Part shown: in pieces, positions 1 through 8,731 of the stretch | Numbering within the stretch: position 1 is the first letter of the stretch | Layout of the letters: every line of letters begins with the position of its first letter | NCBI RefSeq assembly: GCF_014764445.1 | Contig: NZ_CP061721.1 | Coordinates: 2,418,001-2,482,000 of the forward strand | DNA length: 64,000 bases | Origin: Pseudarthrobacter sp. BIM B-2242 | GTDB lineage: Bacteria; Actinomycetota; Actinomycetes; Actinomycetales; Micrococcaceae | Direction: 5' to 3' | Made by a program: the position numbers and the translations under genes | The notes under the pieces: model-generated | The model's input: only the letters and a program-made list of their open reading frames with translations | Told to the model about the DNA's origin: nothing | The model's database searches: none

Positions 1-959
1 GTCACGATGGGGGCGTAACCGTTTCCGACCAGAAAGATTCCGGTTTCTCCGAAGTACACCGGTTCGTTGACTTTCAGGATCTGCTGCCGGCCCTCGGCGC
101 CCGGTTCCTCTTTGGTGGTGAGGGCGGCGGTGAAGTCGATGGGTTGGCCGAACTGACGGGTGGATTCCCTGTCAAAGCGCACATCAAACTGGTCCAGGGT
201 GACAGCGAAGGGGTCCAGTGTTGCGGGATCGAAATTGGTGCCGGGCGTGAAGGCGTCATAGCCAACAAGGGTGTTGACGAACGTCTCGCCCTCGATCAGG
301 ATCTTTTGTCCCCGGTAGCCGAACAGCCCGCCGATGCCCACACAGACAAGAACACCGATCAAAGAGACGTGGAAGACCAGGTTCCCGGCCTCCTTCAGAA
401 ACCCCCGTTCGGCCCCGACCGAGGGCATGGCCTCGTCGGTGTCCCGCACATCAACCCGGTAGCCGCGCTTCCTCAGGACCGCGGCGGCATCGGTGACGGC
501 CTGCCTGGCGGAGACGCCTGCCGCGGCGGGGAGCGCCATGGTTTCATATTCCGGCAGCCTGGACAGCCGGCGCGGCGTGCGCGGCGGTCGGGAGCGCATG
601 GCCTTGTAGTGCGCCCTTGCCCTGGGAACGACACAGCCGATCAGGGAGATGAACAGCAGAAGGTAGATCGCGGAGAACCACGCCGAAGCGTACACATCGA
701 ACATCTGCAGACTGTCCAGGAACTTACCGGTGTCCGGATTGTCCTTTAGGTACCGTGTGACGGCGGCAGCGTTGACCGGCCGCTGCGGGAACAGCGAACC
801 GGGGACGGCGGCTACGGCCAGCAACAGCAACAACAACAGGGCAGTGCGCATGCTGGTCAATTGACGCCACACCCAGCGCAGCATGCCTTTGATGCCCAGG
901 GCGGGTTCGGCCACGGGCGTGGAGGTTTTGGGCTGGCCGGGTTTGGTTTGGGCGGTCAT
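1..959 (-). CDS. resB: Cytochrome c biogenesis protein ResB (C-terminus beyond window)
   Basis: System II cytochrome c maturation factor; with CcsB it forms the membrane haem-delivery and ligation complex. The ATG at 959 begins MTAQTKPGQPK, followed by a first membrane helix near residues 40-60 ending in the PGSLFPQRP motif, a second helix (SAIYLLLFISLIGCV) and a third before FGYRGQK, then the large extracytoplasmic domain. The reading frame is still open at base 1, so about 319 codons are visible of a family member of roughly 550. It is clearly paralogous to the complete ResB at 33481-35133. No ccsB is visible here; it may lie outside the window. No strong ribosome binding site was identified. 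Confidence 0.93.
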   Translation of the reverse strand, partial: MTAQTKPGQPKTSTPVAEPALGIKGMLRWVWRQLTSMRTALLLLLLLAVAAVPGSLFPQRPVNAAAVTRYLKDNPDTGKFLDSLQMFDVYASAWFSAIYLLLFISLIGCVVPRARAHYKAMRSRPPRTPRRLSRLPEYETMALPAAAGVSARQAVTDAAAVLRKRGYRVDVRDTDEAMPSVGAERGFLKEAGNLVFHVSLIGVLVCVGIGGLFGYRGQKILIEGETFVNTLVGYDAFTPGTNFDPATLDPFAVTLDQFDVRFDRESTRQFGQPIDFTAALTTKEEPGAEGRQQILKVNEPVYFGETGIFLVGNGYAPIV

Positions 960-1151
960 AGTGCTGCTTTCTGCCGCTGTGGGCTGTTCCGCTTTTTGAT
1001 CGTTCTTCCCTGGCCTTCCCGCCGAATTCGTGCCGCTCCCCTGGTCATCTGCGCCTTCGCCCCTTTCCAGGCCCTGGGCTCCGGGCTGCGGGCCGGCTGG
1101 CTGTTGCCCGCAGTCCCGGGCGCCGGGCAGGCAGAAGCTGCCGGGGCAGCG

Positions 1152-1760
1152 TCAGAGCCAGAGGTTGATGAGGCGTTGCAGGGATCCTGATCCGATGAGG
1201 ATGGTCAGGCCCAGCCCGATGAAGACGGCCGGGACGAGCCAGTGTTCAATTTTTTCCAGGGTTTCGACGACTTTGTGGTGGGTGCCGATGAGCTTGCCCA
1301 AGGCGCACCACACAGCGACCAGGGCCAGGAAGACGATGACGGTGATGGTGGTGTCGGCCGGTGCCATAGTGCGGAACACGGGGGTGTAGATCGCGATGTT
1401 GTCCGCGCCGTTGGCGATGGTGATGCCCGCGATGCCAAGCAGGCCAAGACTTCCCGTGAGTTTGTTCTCATCATCATCATCGCCCTCGCGTTTCAGGCCG
1501 CGGATCAGGCCCAGGATGCCCAGGATCAGCGGGAAAATTCCGAGCAGCCCGACCCATTCGTCCGGGACGATGGTCAGACCCAGGGCAGCCAGGAGACTCA
1601 GCCCGACGAGGGTGATGAAACCGGCGTACTGCCCTCCGACAATGTGCCAGGCCCGTGGCTGGCCCCTGCTGGAGGCCAGGAAAAGCGCCGTCAGCACCAC
1701 GATGTCATCGATGTTCGTCGCGGCGAACATCGCAGCCGCTGCCAGGATGGTGGCAAGCAT
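1152..1760 (-). CDS. cadD: CadD-family cadmium resistance transporter
   Basis: A 202-residue integral membrane protein of the Cad (CadD) family, whose members confer cadmium and sometimes zinc or lead resistance. It opens with the family signature ATNIDDIVVLT near residues 14-24, repeated as NGADNIAIYTP around 116-126, the two Asp/Asn-rich helices typical of the LysE-related fold. A cytoplasmic loop near residues 92-99 contains GDDDDENK, a plausible metal-binding patch. It lies 53 bases downstream of lspA on the same strand, so it probably belongs to the arsR-ATPase-lspA operon. Two further CadD paralogues occur at 18989 and 41121. Metal specificity is inferred from family only. Confidence 0.9.
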   Translation of the reverse strand: MLATILAAAAMFAATNIDDIVVLTALFLASSRGQPRAWHIVGGQYAGFITLVGLSLLAALGLTIVPDEWVGLLGIFPLILGILGLIRGLKREGDDDDENKLTGSLGLLGIAGITIANGADNIAIYTPVFRTMAPADTTITVIVFLALVAVWCALGKLIGTHHKVVETLEKIEHWLVPAVFIGLGLTILIGSGSLQRLINLWL

Positions 1761-1812
1761 GAGGAGTCCTTTCCGGGTATCAGTGGGGCGTTAGGGCGCT
1801 CTGGGGTGCTGC

Positions 1813-2331
1813 CTACGCCTTTTGCTGTTCCCTGGACCCGAGCAGGGTGCCCAGGACGTACAGGCCTACGCCGACGGTGACGAAGACGTCGGCGAGGTTG
1901 AAGGTCGGGAACCAGCCGCTGTGCAGGTAGTCCACGACACCCTCCCCGTCCAGCCGGTCCATGAGGTTCCCGGCGCCGCCGCCGAGCACCATCGCCGCAC
2001 CGGCCCGGCAGATGGCCGGCATGGCCGGGGCGGTGGAGACGGCGTACCAGGTCATGCCCAGCACGATCGCGGCGGTCGCGGCGATGACCAGCCACGGGGC
2101 CAGGTCCGCGCCGAGGCTGAACGCGACCCCGGTGTTGTAGAGCAGCTTCAGGTTCAGCAGGCCCAGATCGACCGTGGCACCGTTGGCGAGCAGGGCTTCG
2201 GCCAGGGCCTTGATCCCCAGGTCGGCCGCCGCCAGCACGGCTGCCGCGACGAGCAGGGCGATCTTGATCCGCCGTGCCTTCTCAGCGACCGGTGGCGTTC
2301 CGGCAGGGTTGGCCGGGGGCTCGGCGCTCAC
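1813..2331 (-). CDS. lspA: Lipoprotein signal peptidase (signal peptidase II)
   Basis: LspA cleaves signal peptides of diacylglyceryl-modified prolipoproteins in the membrane. The 172-residue protein has four predicted helices and both catalytic aspartate motifs: GNLMDRLDGEGVVDYLH and FNLADVFV. It starts with GTG at 2331, overlapping the ATPase stop by four bases (GTGA), so the two are translationally coupled. A signal peptidase linked to a metal ATPase recalls the lead operon of Cupriavidus, where pbrC encodes a signal peptidase. Here it could process the TlpA-like lipoprotein encoded at 5591. A second copy lies at 39813 in the same position behind the second ATPase. Confidence 0.95.
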   Translation of the reverse strand: MSAEPPANPAGTPPVAEKARRIKIALLVAAAVLAAADLGIKALAEALLANGATVDLGLLNLKLLYNTGVAFSLGADLAPWLVIAATAAIVLGMTWYAVSTAPAMPAICRAGAAMVLGGGAGNLMDRLDGEGVVDYLHSGWFPTFNLADVFVTVGVGLYVLGTLLGSREQQKA

Positions 2332-4280
2332 GCCGCCGGTTCCAAAGCAGGCGCCGGCTTGGCAGCGGGGAGTGCGTTTTTGCGGCTGATCCGGCCGGCG
2401 CGGACGCCGTTGGCGATCACCACGATTTCGGCCAGTTCGTGGATCAGGACGACCGCGGCCAGTCCCAGCAGCCCGAACAGGGCCAGCGGGATCAGGATCG
2501 CGATCAGCAGCAGGGACAGGCCCACGTTCTGAAGCATGATGGACCGGGTCCTGCGGGCGTGGTCCAAGACCTGGGGCAGGTGGTTCAGGTCCTCGCCCAT
2601 CAGGGCGATGTCAGCGGTTTCAATGGCGACGTCCGTGCCCATGGCACCCATCGCTATTCCGGTGTCAGCGGTGGCCAGGGCCGGGGCGTCGTTGACGCCG
2701 TCACCGACCATGGCGGTGGGCTGGCGGGACTTCAGGGCCCGGATGATCTCTGCCTTGTCTTCCGGGCGGAGATCGGCGTGGACTTCGGTGATCCCGGCTG
2801 CCTTACCCAGGGCCGCGGCGGTGATCGCGTTATCCCCGGTGAGCATGGCCGTGGTGTACCCGGAAGCGCTCAGCCGGGCGATGACCTGCGGGGCTTCGGG
2901 GCGCAGTTCGTCACGGACCGCTACGGCACCAATGACTTCACCGGCGGATTCGATCAGGACGGCGGTGGCGCCTGCCGTTTGCATCCGCTCGACATCCGCG
3001 GCCAGGGCGCCGGGGTTGATCCAGCCGGGGCGGCCCAGCCGGACGGTTTTGCCCTCAAAGGTGCCTTGCAGGCCGGCGCCGGGAACGGTGTCCACGTCGG
3101 TCACATCGGCCCTGGCGGGTGATGCGGCGAGGATGGCGCGGGCCAGGGGGTGTTCGCTGCGGGCCTCCAGCCCGGCCGCGAGGGCCAGAACCTCCTCCCG
3201 GGTAGCGGTCCCTGCGGCGGCGACATCGATCACTTCGGGCTTGTTCCGGGTCAGGGTGCCGGTCTTGTCCAGGGCGATGGTGCGGATCTTGCCGAGGGTT
3301 TCCAGGGCGGCTCCGCCCTTGATGAGCACACCGATGCGGCTGGCGGCGCCGACGGAGGCGACGACGGTGACCGGGACGGAGATCGCCAGAGCGCACGGCG
3401 ATGCGGCAACGAGGACGACCAGGGCGCGTTCGAACCACAGCAGCGGCTCTCCCACGATGAAGCCGAAGGCGATGATCAGGGCCGCGGCGATGAGGATGCC
3501 GGGGACGAGTTTCTTGGCGATGTTGTCGGCCAGGCGCTGCCCGGGGCCCTTGCGGGACTGTTCGGCCTCGACGATGTGCACGATGCGGGCCAGGGAGTTG
3601 TTTTCCGCGGTGCTGGTGACTTCGACTTCCAGCGGCCCGGTGCCGTTGATCGCCCCGGCGTAGACATCGCTGCCGGGACCGGCCTCCACGGGGACGGATT
3701 CGCCGGTCAGCGCTGAGGTGTCCAGGGAGGTGCGGCCGGTGATGATCCGGCCGTCGGTGGCCAGCCGTTCGCCCGGGCGAACGATCATCCGGTCCCCGGG
3801 AACGAGCTCGGCAGGGTCAACGACGATTTCTGCTCCACCGCGCAGGACTGTCGCTTCGGCCGGGACCAGGTCCAGCAGGGCCCGCAGGCCACGCCGGGTC
3901 TTGGCCAGCGAGTATTCCTCCAGGCCTTCAGAAATCGAGTAGAGGAAGGCGAGCATCGCCGCTTCCTCGTACTCTCCCAGCGCGACGGCCCCGGCGGCGG
4001 CGATGGTCATCAGGGTCCCGACGCCGATCTTGCCTTTGGCCAGGCGGCGCAGGGTGGAGGGAACAAAAGTCCATGCCGCGACCAGCAGCGCCCCGATTTC
4101 CAGGACCAGGCGCAGCCACTCCGGGCCCCCGCTCAGGGACAGGATCCAGGCGGTCAGGAGCATCACACCCGCGATGGCGGCGGCCCTGATTTCGTTGATC
4201 TGCCAGAACCCGACCGCTTCCTCGGCCTCTTCCGCCGCGGTTTCGGGCTTGTCGTCGCTGCAGCCGCAGGCGTCACTCAT
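2328..4280 (-). CDS. Soft-metal-translocating P1B-type ATPase
   Basis: A 650-residue P-type ATPase. The N-terminus carries a short DACGCSDD cysteine motif instead of a full heavy-metal-associated domain. Visible motifs are TGES near 192 (actuator), SPC near 294 in the metal-site helix in place of the usual CPC, DKTGTLT near 338 (phosphorylated Asp), SEHPLA, MLTGDN and GDGVNDAPA, and a late helix with HELAEIVVIANG. The SPC and HEL combination with a CmtR-type regulator resembles mycobacterial CtpG-like pumps linked to cadmium and lead; the exact metal is not provable here. The ATG at 4280 was chosen because it overlaps the arsR stop (ATGA); an in-frame upstream start at 4487 lies inside arsR. 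Its paralogue at 37864 has the same length. Confidence 0.93.
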   Translation of the reverse strand: MSDACGCSDDKPETAAEEAEEAVGFWQINEIRAAAIAGVMLLTAWILSLSGGPEWLRLVLEIGALLVAAWTFVPSTLRRLAKGKIGVGTLMTIAAAGAVALGEYEEAAMLAFLYSISEGLEEYSLAKTRRGLRALLDLVPAEATVLRGGAEIVVDPAELVPGDRMIVRPGERLATDGRIITGRTSLDTSALTGESVPVEAGPGSDVYAGAINGTGPLEVEVTSTAENNSLARIVHIVEAEQSRKGPGQRLADNIAKKLVPGILIAAALIIAFGFIVGEPLLWFERALVVLVAASPCALAISVPVTVVASVGAASRIGVLIKGGAALETLGKIRTIALDKTGTLTRNKPEVIDVAAAGTATREEVLALAAGLEARSEHPLARAILAASPARADVTDVDTVPGAGLQGTFEGKTVRLGRPGWINPGALAADVERMQTAGATAVLIESAGEVIGAVAVRDELRPEAPQVIARLSASGYTTAMLTGDNAITAAALGKAAGITEVHADLRPEDKAEIIRALKSRQPTAMVGDGVNDAPALATADTGIAMGAMGTDVAIETADIALMGEDLNHLPQVLDHARRTRSIMLQNVGLSLLLIAILIPLALFGLLGLAAVVLIHELAEIVVIANGVRAGRISRKNALPAAKPAPALEPAA

Positions 4281-4678
4281 TGCGCAATCTCCTTCGTTGG
4301 TTCCACGTTTGTCAGTTCCGGGCCGCTTCCGGCGCCGTAGTTCGGGCACAGGCTGACCGCGTTGCCGGTTGCGGCGAGCAGGACTTCGGCCTGGGCAAGC
4401 ATGTCCATCAGTTCCGGGCGTGAGAGTGAGTAGTAGACGCTGCGGCCCTGCGCACGGCCTTCCACCAGGCCGCAATCGCGCAGGCATGCCACATGCGCGG
4501 ATACCGTGGACTGGGCCAGGCCCAGCTCCGCGGCCAGGTCACCCACCCTGATTTCCCCCTCGGCCATCCGCTTCACAATGCCCAGCCGGGTGGCGTCACT
4601 CAAGGAATGAAACAGAGCGGCAGCAGGAGCCAGTTCCCGCCACCCTTCATTCAAAACCGTCCCATGATGAATCGTCAT
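4277..4678 (-). CDS. ArsR-family metalloregulator, CmtR-like cysteine site
   Basis: A winged-helix repressor of 133 residues. The recognition region contains STVSAHVACLRDCGLV, placing two cysteines four residues apart as in the cadmium/lead sensor CmtR, and a further cysteine sits near the C-terminus (VSLCPNYG). Such proteins leave DNA on binding thiophilic metals. The ATG at 4678 is preferred over 4696: a -10-like TTATCA ends seven bases upstream, implying a leaderless message, and an inverted repeat overlaps the promoter. The stop overlaps the ATPase start, so regulator, pump and lspA form one coupled unit. Divergent ccdA/resA may share the control region. Confidence 0.92.
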   Translation of the reverse strand: MTIHHGTVLNEGWRELAPAAALFHSLSDATRLGIVKRMAEGEIRVGDLAAELGLAQSTVSAHVACLRDCGLVEGRAQGRSVYYSLSRPELMDMLAQAEVLLAATGNAVSLCPNYGAGSGPELTNVEPTKEIAQ

Positions 4679-4686
4679 AGGACGAT

Positions 4687-4711
4687 GATAACGCATAACT
4701 TTGATGTTATC
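4687..4711. promoter_or_regulatory. Inverted-repeat operator upstream of arsR
   Basis: GATAAC at 4687-4692 is mirrored by GTTATC at 4706-4711, with an inner ATAAC/GTTAT pair at 4695-4710. The repeat sits just upstream of the leaderless arsR start and next to its -10 element, the expected place for autorepression. Binding is inferred. Confidence 0.6.
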
Positions 4712-4826
4712 GGTCCCTTACAGTAACGTTCAATGGGACAAGTACGTACCTCCAGCTCTAGGTTGTGCGGCCCGGGCATGCCGCCGTGGCGCGGCCACGA
4801 ACTTGGCATGAATCGAGGAGTCAGCG

Positions 4827-5576
4827 TTGAGCATTGGCGGGTATTTCGCCGAGATGGTGCAGTCCGGGGCGCTGCTGGTTGCTATGCCGCTGGCGGCTAC
4901 GGCAGGGATTGTCTCCTTCATTTCCCCGTGCATCCTGCCGTTGGTACCCGGGTACCTGGGCTTCGTCTCGGGATTGACAGATCCCACCCGGCCGGACAAC
5001 CGTCGCAGGGTCATCACGGGTGTTGGGCTGTTCATCCTTGGATTCGCCGCTGTTTTTACCCTCTACGGGGCCGCGTTCGGCGTGATTGGAGGGTGGCTGC
5101 TGCAGTGGCAGGACATCCTGATCCGGGTCTTGGGCGTCTTCGTGGTGTTCATGGGCCTGGTGCTGGTCGGTGGTTTCTCCTTCCTGCAGACCACCCGGAA
5201 GCTGTCCTTCAGGCCCAGGGCAGGCGCCGCCGGCGCCCCGGTGCTGGGGATCGTGTTCGGCCTCGGGTGGACCCCCTGCATGGGCCCTACCCTCAGCGCG
5301 GTCCTGGCGCTGAGCACCACCACCGGGGATCCCTGGCGCGGGGCGCTGCTGGGATTCCTGTACTGCCTGGGGCTCGGAATCCCCTTCATGCTGGTCGCGA
5401 TGGGCCTGAACTGGGTGACAAAAACCCTGGGATTCATCCGCCGGCACATCCGCACGTTCAACATCATCGGCGGTTCCCTGCTGGTCCTTGTCGGGATCCT
5501 GATGGTCTCAGGGATCTGGATGCTCTGGATCTACCAGCTGCAAAACCTCGCCGCCACAATCACCACTCCCGTCTGA
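4827..5576 (+). CDS. ccdA: CcdA-type thiol-disulfide transmembrane transporter
   Basis: CcdA carries reducing equivalents from cytoplasmic thioredoxin across the membrane for cytochrome c maturation. The 249-residue protein has six predicted helices and the two redox cysteines in [15 protein letters not shown] near residue 32 and [15 protein letters not shown] near residue 152. It starts with TTG at 4827, preceded by GAGGAG at 4815-4820; the N-terminus ([17 protein letters not shown]) aligns with its paralogue at 40319. It stops 14 bases before the TlpA-like lipoprotein gene, forming an obvious electron donor-acceptor pair. Confidence 0.95.
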   Translation: MSIGGYFAEMVQSGALLVAMPLAATAGIVSFISPCILPLVPGYLGFVSGLTDPTRPDNRRRVITGVGLFILGFAAVFTLYGAAFGVIGGWLLQWQDILIRVLGVFVVFMGLVLVGGFSFLQTTRKLSFRPRAGAAGAPVLGIVFGLGWTPCMGPTLSAVLALSTTTGDPWRGALLGFLYCLGLGIPFMLVAMGLNWVTKTLGFIRRHIRTFNIIGGSLLVLVGILMVSGIWMLWIYQLQNLAATITTPV

Positions 5577-5590
5577 CGGAAGAACCAATC

Positions 5591-6211
5591 ATGAACACAC
5601 ACCAACCCGCACCTGTACCTCCCCTCCCGGGGCGGCGGAACCTGCTGCTGGGAGCAGCATCCGCGGCGCTGCTCCTGGCAGGCTGCGCCGCCCCCGACAC
5701 CCTGGCAGACCAGGCCAAAGCCGGGGACAACAAAAACTACATCGCCGGGGACGGATCCGTTTCCGAATACTCCCCCGACACACGCAGCGCCCCCGTGACG
5801 ATGACTGGCGCGCTCTATGACGGCACCACGGTGGATTCCGCGGACTGGCAAGGCAACGTCACCGTCCTGAACGTCTGGTACGCCGCCTGCGCGCCCTGCC
5901 GTAAGGAAGCCCCCGACCTGGAAGCCCTGCATCAGGAATTCAAGAACGACGGCGTGCGGTTCTACGGCATCAACGTCCGCGACACCGCCGCCACCGCGGC
6001 CGCCTTCGAACGCACGTTCGGCACCACCTACCCCAGCTTCAACGACTCCGACGGCGGCATCCTGCTCGCCCTGGCCGATCACGTGCCCCCGCGGGCCGTA
6101 CCAACCACCCTCGTTTTGGATAAGCACGGCAAAGTCTCCGCCCGGGTCCTGGGTCTGGCCGAAAAGAGCACCCTCAAAGCCCTGATCAGCGCCGCGCTCA
6201 GCGAGGCCTGA
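5591..6211 (+). CDS. TlpA/ResA-like thioredoxin lipoprotein
   Basis: A 206-residue thiol-disulfide oxidoreductase of the TlpA/ResA group, expected to reduce apocytochrome c cysteines outside the membrane using electrons from CcdA. Residues 1-40 form a lipoprotein signal peptide with lipobox LLLAGC; the thioredoxin fold carries WYAACAPCR (CAPC active site) near residue 100 and the cis-proline segment PTTLVLD. The ATG at 5591 directly follows ccdA. As a lipoprotein it needs Lgt and LspA, both encoded in the window. A close paralogue is at 35431. Confidence 0.93.
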   Translation: MNTHQPAPVPPLPGRRNLLLGAASAALLLAGCAAPDTLADQAKAGDNKNYIAGDGSVSEYSPDTRSAPVTMTGALYDGTTVDSADWQGNVTVLNVWYAACAPCRKEAPDLEALHQEFKNDGVRFYGINVRDTAATAAAFERTFGTTYPSFNDSDGGILLALADHVPPRAVPTTLVLDKHGKVSARVLGLAEKSTLKALISAALSEA

Positions 6212-6354
6212 AACGTGCCGGGAACGTGCACGGCAGGCACGGACCTCATGCCCTGCTCTGGGCGGCGGGTACTTCCCCTGGCTTCAGGCTCAACGACATC
6301 CGGCGGCTGGGGCAGCCGGACCGCACAATCCGCGCCGACCAGGAGTTACGGGTG

Positions 6355-6987
6355 ATGGCTGTTGCCGCCCTGGTCCTGTTTGTCGTCATGATGCTGCTCG
6401 CCGGCGACCTTCGGACACTGCTTCAGCGCCGCAGGACCGGCGACACCGGCAACCGGCGGAACTGGGCGGACCGCGGTTCAACCGAGTGGTGGGGGCTGGC
6501 CCTGGCCGAGCTGGGCTACCTGACGGTCGGCATCGCCGCTCCCGCCGCTGCCTTTTCCGGCCTGCCGCCCATCGCCGCCCTTGACCACCCGGCTGCGCAC
6601 ATTACCGGAGTCGTGATCGCCATCACCGGCATCCTGGCAACGTTCGGCGCCCAGCTGGCGATGGGATCATCCTGGCGGATCGGAGTTGACGAAACCGAAC
6701 GCACCGCGCTGGTGACAACCGGCCCGTTCCGGCTGATCCGCAATCCCATCTTCACCGCCGCGGCCGCGGTGTTCCTGGGGCTGACGATGATGGTACCCAA
6801 CGCCATCGCGCTCGTCGGCCTCATCTGCACGATCACCGGAATCCAGATCCAGGTCCGCCTGGTCGAAGAACCCCACCTGCGCCGCATCCATGGCACCGCC
6901 TACACCGACTACGCCTCCCGGGCCGGCCGCTTCCTGCCCGGCCTGGGCCGCCTGCCCGCCGAGCGCCATCCCCGGGCTGAGACCTGA
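6355..6987 (+). CDS. Isoprenylcysteine carboxyl methyltransferase family membrane protein
   Basis: A 210-residue membrane protein of the ICMT/phospholipid-methyltransferase-like family. The conserved C-terminal half is visible: GSSWRIGVDE, GPFRLIRNPIF and VRLVEEPHL with the downstream Y-x-x-Y region, which in the family binds SAM. Four to five hydrophobic segments precede it. The start at 6355 follows AGGAG at 6341-6345; a longer frame to 6226 lacks such a site and encodes a non-hydrophobic, unlikely leader. It lies behind ccdA/resA on the same strand. In bacteria the substrate of this family is usually unknown, and none is claimed. Confidence 0.8.
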   Translation: MAVAALVLFVVMMLLAGDLRTLLQRRRTGDTGNRRNWADRGSTEWWGLALAELGYLTVGIAAPAAAFSGLPPIAALDHPAAHITGVVIAITGILATFGAQLAMGSSWRIGVDETERTALVTTGPFRLIRNPIFTAAAAVFLGLTMMVPNAIALVGLICTITGIQIQVRLVEEPHLRRIHGTAYTDYASRAGRFLPGLGRLPAERHPRAET

Positions 6988-7160
6988 CGGAAGCTGAAAC
7001 CGAGGCCCGGCCGGAGTGCAGGAACCTGTTTCCCGACTGTTTACCCTTACGGCATCTGCAGGACCACTGGAGACAACTTAGGGGCCGTGGGCGGTACCTA
7101 CGATCCGTGGTGGCGTCATCAAACGCCACCACCGATTCGTACCCCTTTTGGAGACACCCG

Positions 7161-8666
7161 ATGCGACGCACTCTTCCCTTGCTTGGCTCCGCCGGCGCCC
7201 TTATGGCCGCAGCCGTGGCCGTCACGGCACTGGTCGGGCCTGCCGGGCCCGCCACAGCGGCCCCGGACGGCAACAACGGCCGGACCAAGAACGTTATCTA
7301 CCTGCTCGGTGACGGCATGGGCCGCACCCACATCAGCGCCGCCCGGGAACGGTTCTACGGTGCCGAAGGCAAACTGGCCATGGAAACCCTCCCGGCCCAG
7401 GGCTACGTCAGCACCTACGCCGTGGAGAAGAAGTCCGGCCAGCCCGGCGAACCGGACTTCAAGCCCAACCTCGTCACCGACTCGGCCTCCGCCGCGACCG
7501 CCTGGGCCTCCGGGGTGAAAACCTATAACGCTGCCCTGGGAGTGGACGCCAAGGGCGCCGTGGTGCCCACCGCGATGGAATTGGCCAAACAGGCAGGCTA
7601 CCGCACAGGGAACGTCTCGACCTCCGAGATCACCGACGCGACCCCCGCCGGGCAGATGAGCCACGTCCTGGCCCGCGGCTGCCAGGGCCCCGTCTATTCT
7701 GCCTCGGCATGCCAGGACACGGCCGTGACCGGCGACGCGCTGCCCACCAGTGATGTCAGGGTCACCCCGGTCGCTGACCAAATCGCCCGCAACGGCACCG
7801 CCGATGTCATCTTCGGTGGAGGCCTGGGACGCTTCGACGCCGCAGATGAAACCGCCCTGAAGGAACAGGGGTACTCGGTCCTGGGTTCGGCGGCAAGCCA
7901 GATCCCTGCCACCCGCACCGACCTGAACGCAGCCTCCGGGGATAAGGTCTTCGGCTTGTTCAACAAGGGCAACCTCACCGTGGAAAAGACCAAGCAGGAC
8001 AACCCTGCCGCACCCCAGGCCCAGGAACCGTCCCTGCCGGACATGACCAAAAAAGCCATCGAGCTGCTGAACAGCAAAAAAGGCGCCAACGGCAACGGTT
8101 TCTACCTTCAGGTCGAAGGGGCCCTGATCGACAAGCGCTCCCACGCCAATGATGCCGCCCAGTCGCTAGAGGAGATCAAAGCCTTCGACGATGCCGTTGC
8201 CGCCGCTCTTGACTTCGCCAAAAAGGACGGCAACACCCTCGTGATCGTGACCGCCGACCACGAAACGGCCGGTTTCAACATCATCGAGAAGGGCTCCTTC
8301 ACCAACCCCGAGGCAGCAGCACCTCCGGTCAACGTCGACAGCGGGAACACCGCCAACAATTCCGCCCCGTCACGGGCGGGCGGGAACACCAAAGACCCCG
8401 CCCGTTCCTCCGGCATCCTCAACGGCGCCGGCGCAGCCGACCCGCGTAACTTCGCCCCGGCCACCTTCCGTACCCCGAACGACCCGGCCGAGGTCAAGGA
8501 CGGTTCCAAGGAGGCCAGCCTGTGGCTGACCTACATCTCCGGCAACCACACCGGCGCTGACGTTCCCGTCTACGCCTACGGTTCCGGCTCTGAAAAGCTC
8601 CAAGGCAGCGTGGACAACACGGACCTGTTCGACATCGTCGGCAACGCCCTGCGCGTCCTGCGCTGA
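7161..8666 (+). CDS. phoA: Secreted alkaline phosphatase
   Basis: A 501-residue alkaline phosphatase releasing phosphate from monoesters outside the cell. A Sec signal peptide (MRRTLPLLGSAG... cleaved near ATAAPD) is followed by the metal motif LLGDGMGRT near 49-56, the nucleophile in LVTDSASAATAW (Ser108), and TADHETAGF near residue 365. The ATG at 7161 follows GGAG at 7150 and gives a proper signal peptide, unlike the upstream start at 7107. Next to a Cd/Pb-type pump, exported phosphate could precipitate lead or cadmium, as proposed for PbrB in Cupriavidus; that link is inference. A second phosphatase (49485) has a different N-terminus. Confidence 0.94.
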   Translation: MRRTLPLLGSAGALMAAAVAVTALVGPAGPATAAPDGNNGRTKNVIYLLGDGMGRTHISAARERFYGAEGKLAMETLPAQGYVSTYAVEKKSGQPGEPDFKPNLVTDSASAATAWASGVKTYNAALGVDAKGAVVPTAMELAKQAGYRTGNVSTSEITDATPAGQMSHVLARGCQGPVYSASACQDTAVTGDALPTSDVRVTPVADQIARNGTADVIFGGGLGRFDAADETALKEQGYSVLGSAASQIPATRTDLNAASGDKVFGLFNKGNLTVEKTKQDNPAAPQAQEPSLPDMTKKAIELLNSKKGANGNGFYLQVEGALIDKRSHANDAAQSLEEIKAFDDAVAAALDFAKKDGNTLVIVTADHETAGFNIIEKGSFTNPEAAAPPVNVDSGNTANNSAPSRAGGNTKDPARSSGILNGAGAADPRNFAPATFRTPNDPAEVKDGSKEASLWLTYISGNHTGADVPVYAYGSGSEKLQGSVDNTDLFDIVGNALRVLR

Positions 8667-8682
8667 CCTGACCAGTACATCC

Positions 8683-8713
8683 AGGGGGTCCGGGAAGATT
8701 TCCCGGACCCCCT
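8683..8713 (+). terminator. Perfect hairpin after phoA
   Basis: A 13-base perfect inverted repeat (AGGGGGTCCGGGA and its complement), extendable to 14 pairs, closes a 3-5 base loop 17 bases after the phoA stop and 19 bases before the next gene. No T-run follows, so it could end phoA transcription weakly or stabilise the phoA mRNA. Confidence 0.65.
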
Positions 8714-8731
8714 GACACCGAAAAGAAGACC

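Noticed and set aside
4281..4487. N-terminal extension of the first P-type ATPase
   Set aside because: It lies inside arsR in another frame, is absent from the paralogue, and the ATGA overlap at 4277-4280 gives the natural start.
4733..5590. Long plus-strand frame fused to the TlpA-like lipoprotein
   Set aside because: It is the +1 shadow of ccdA; the real signal peptide and lipobox begin at 5591.
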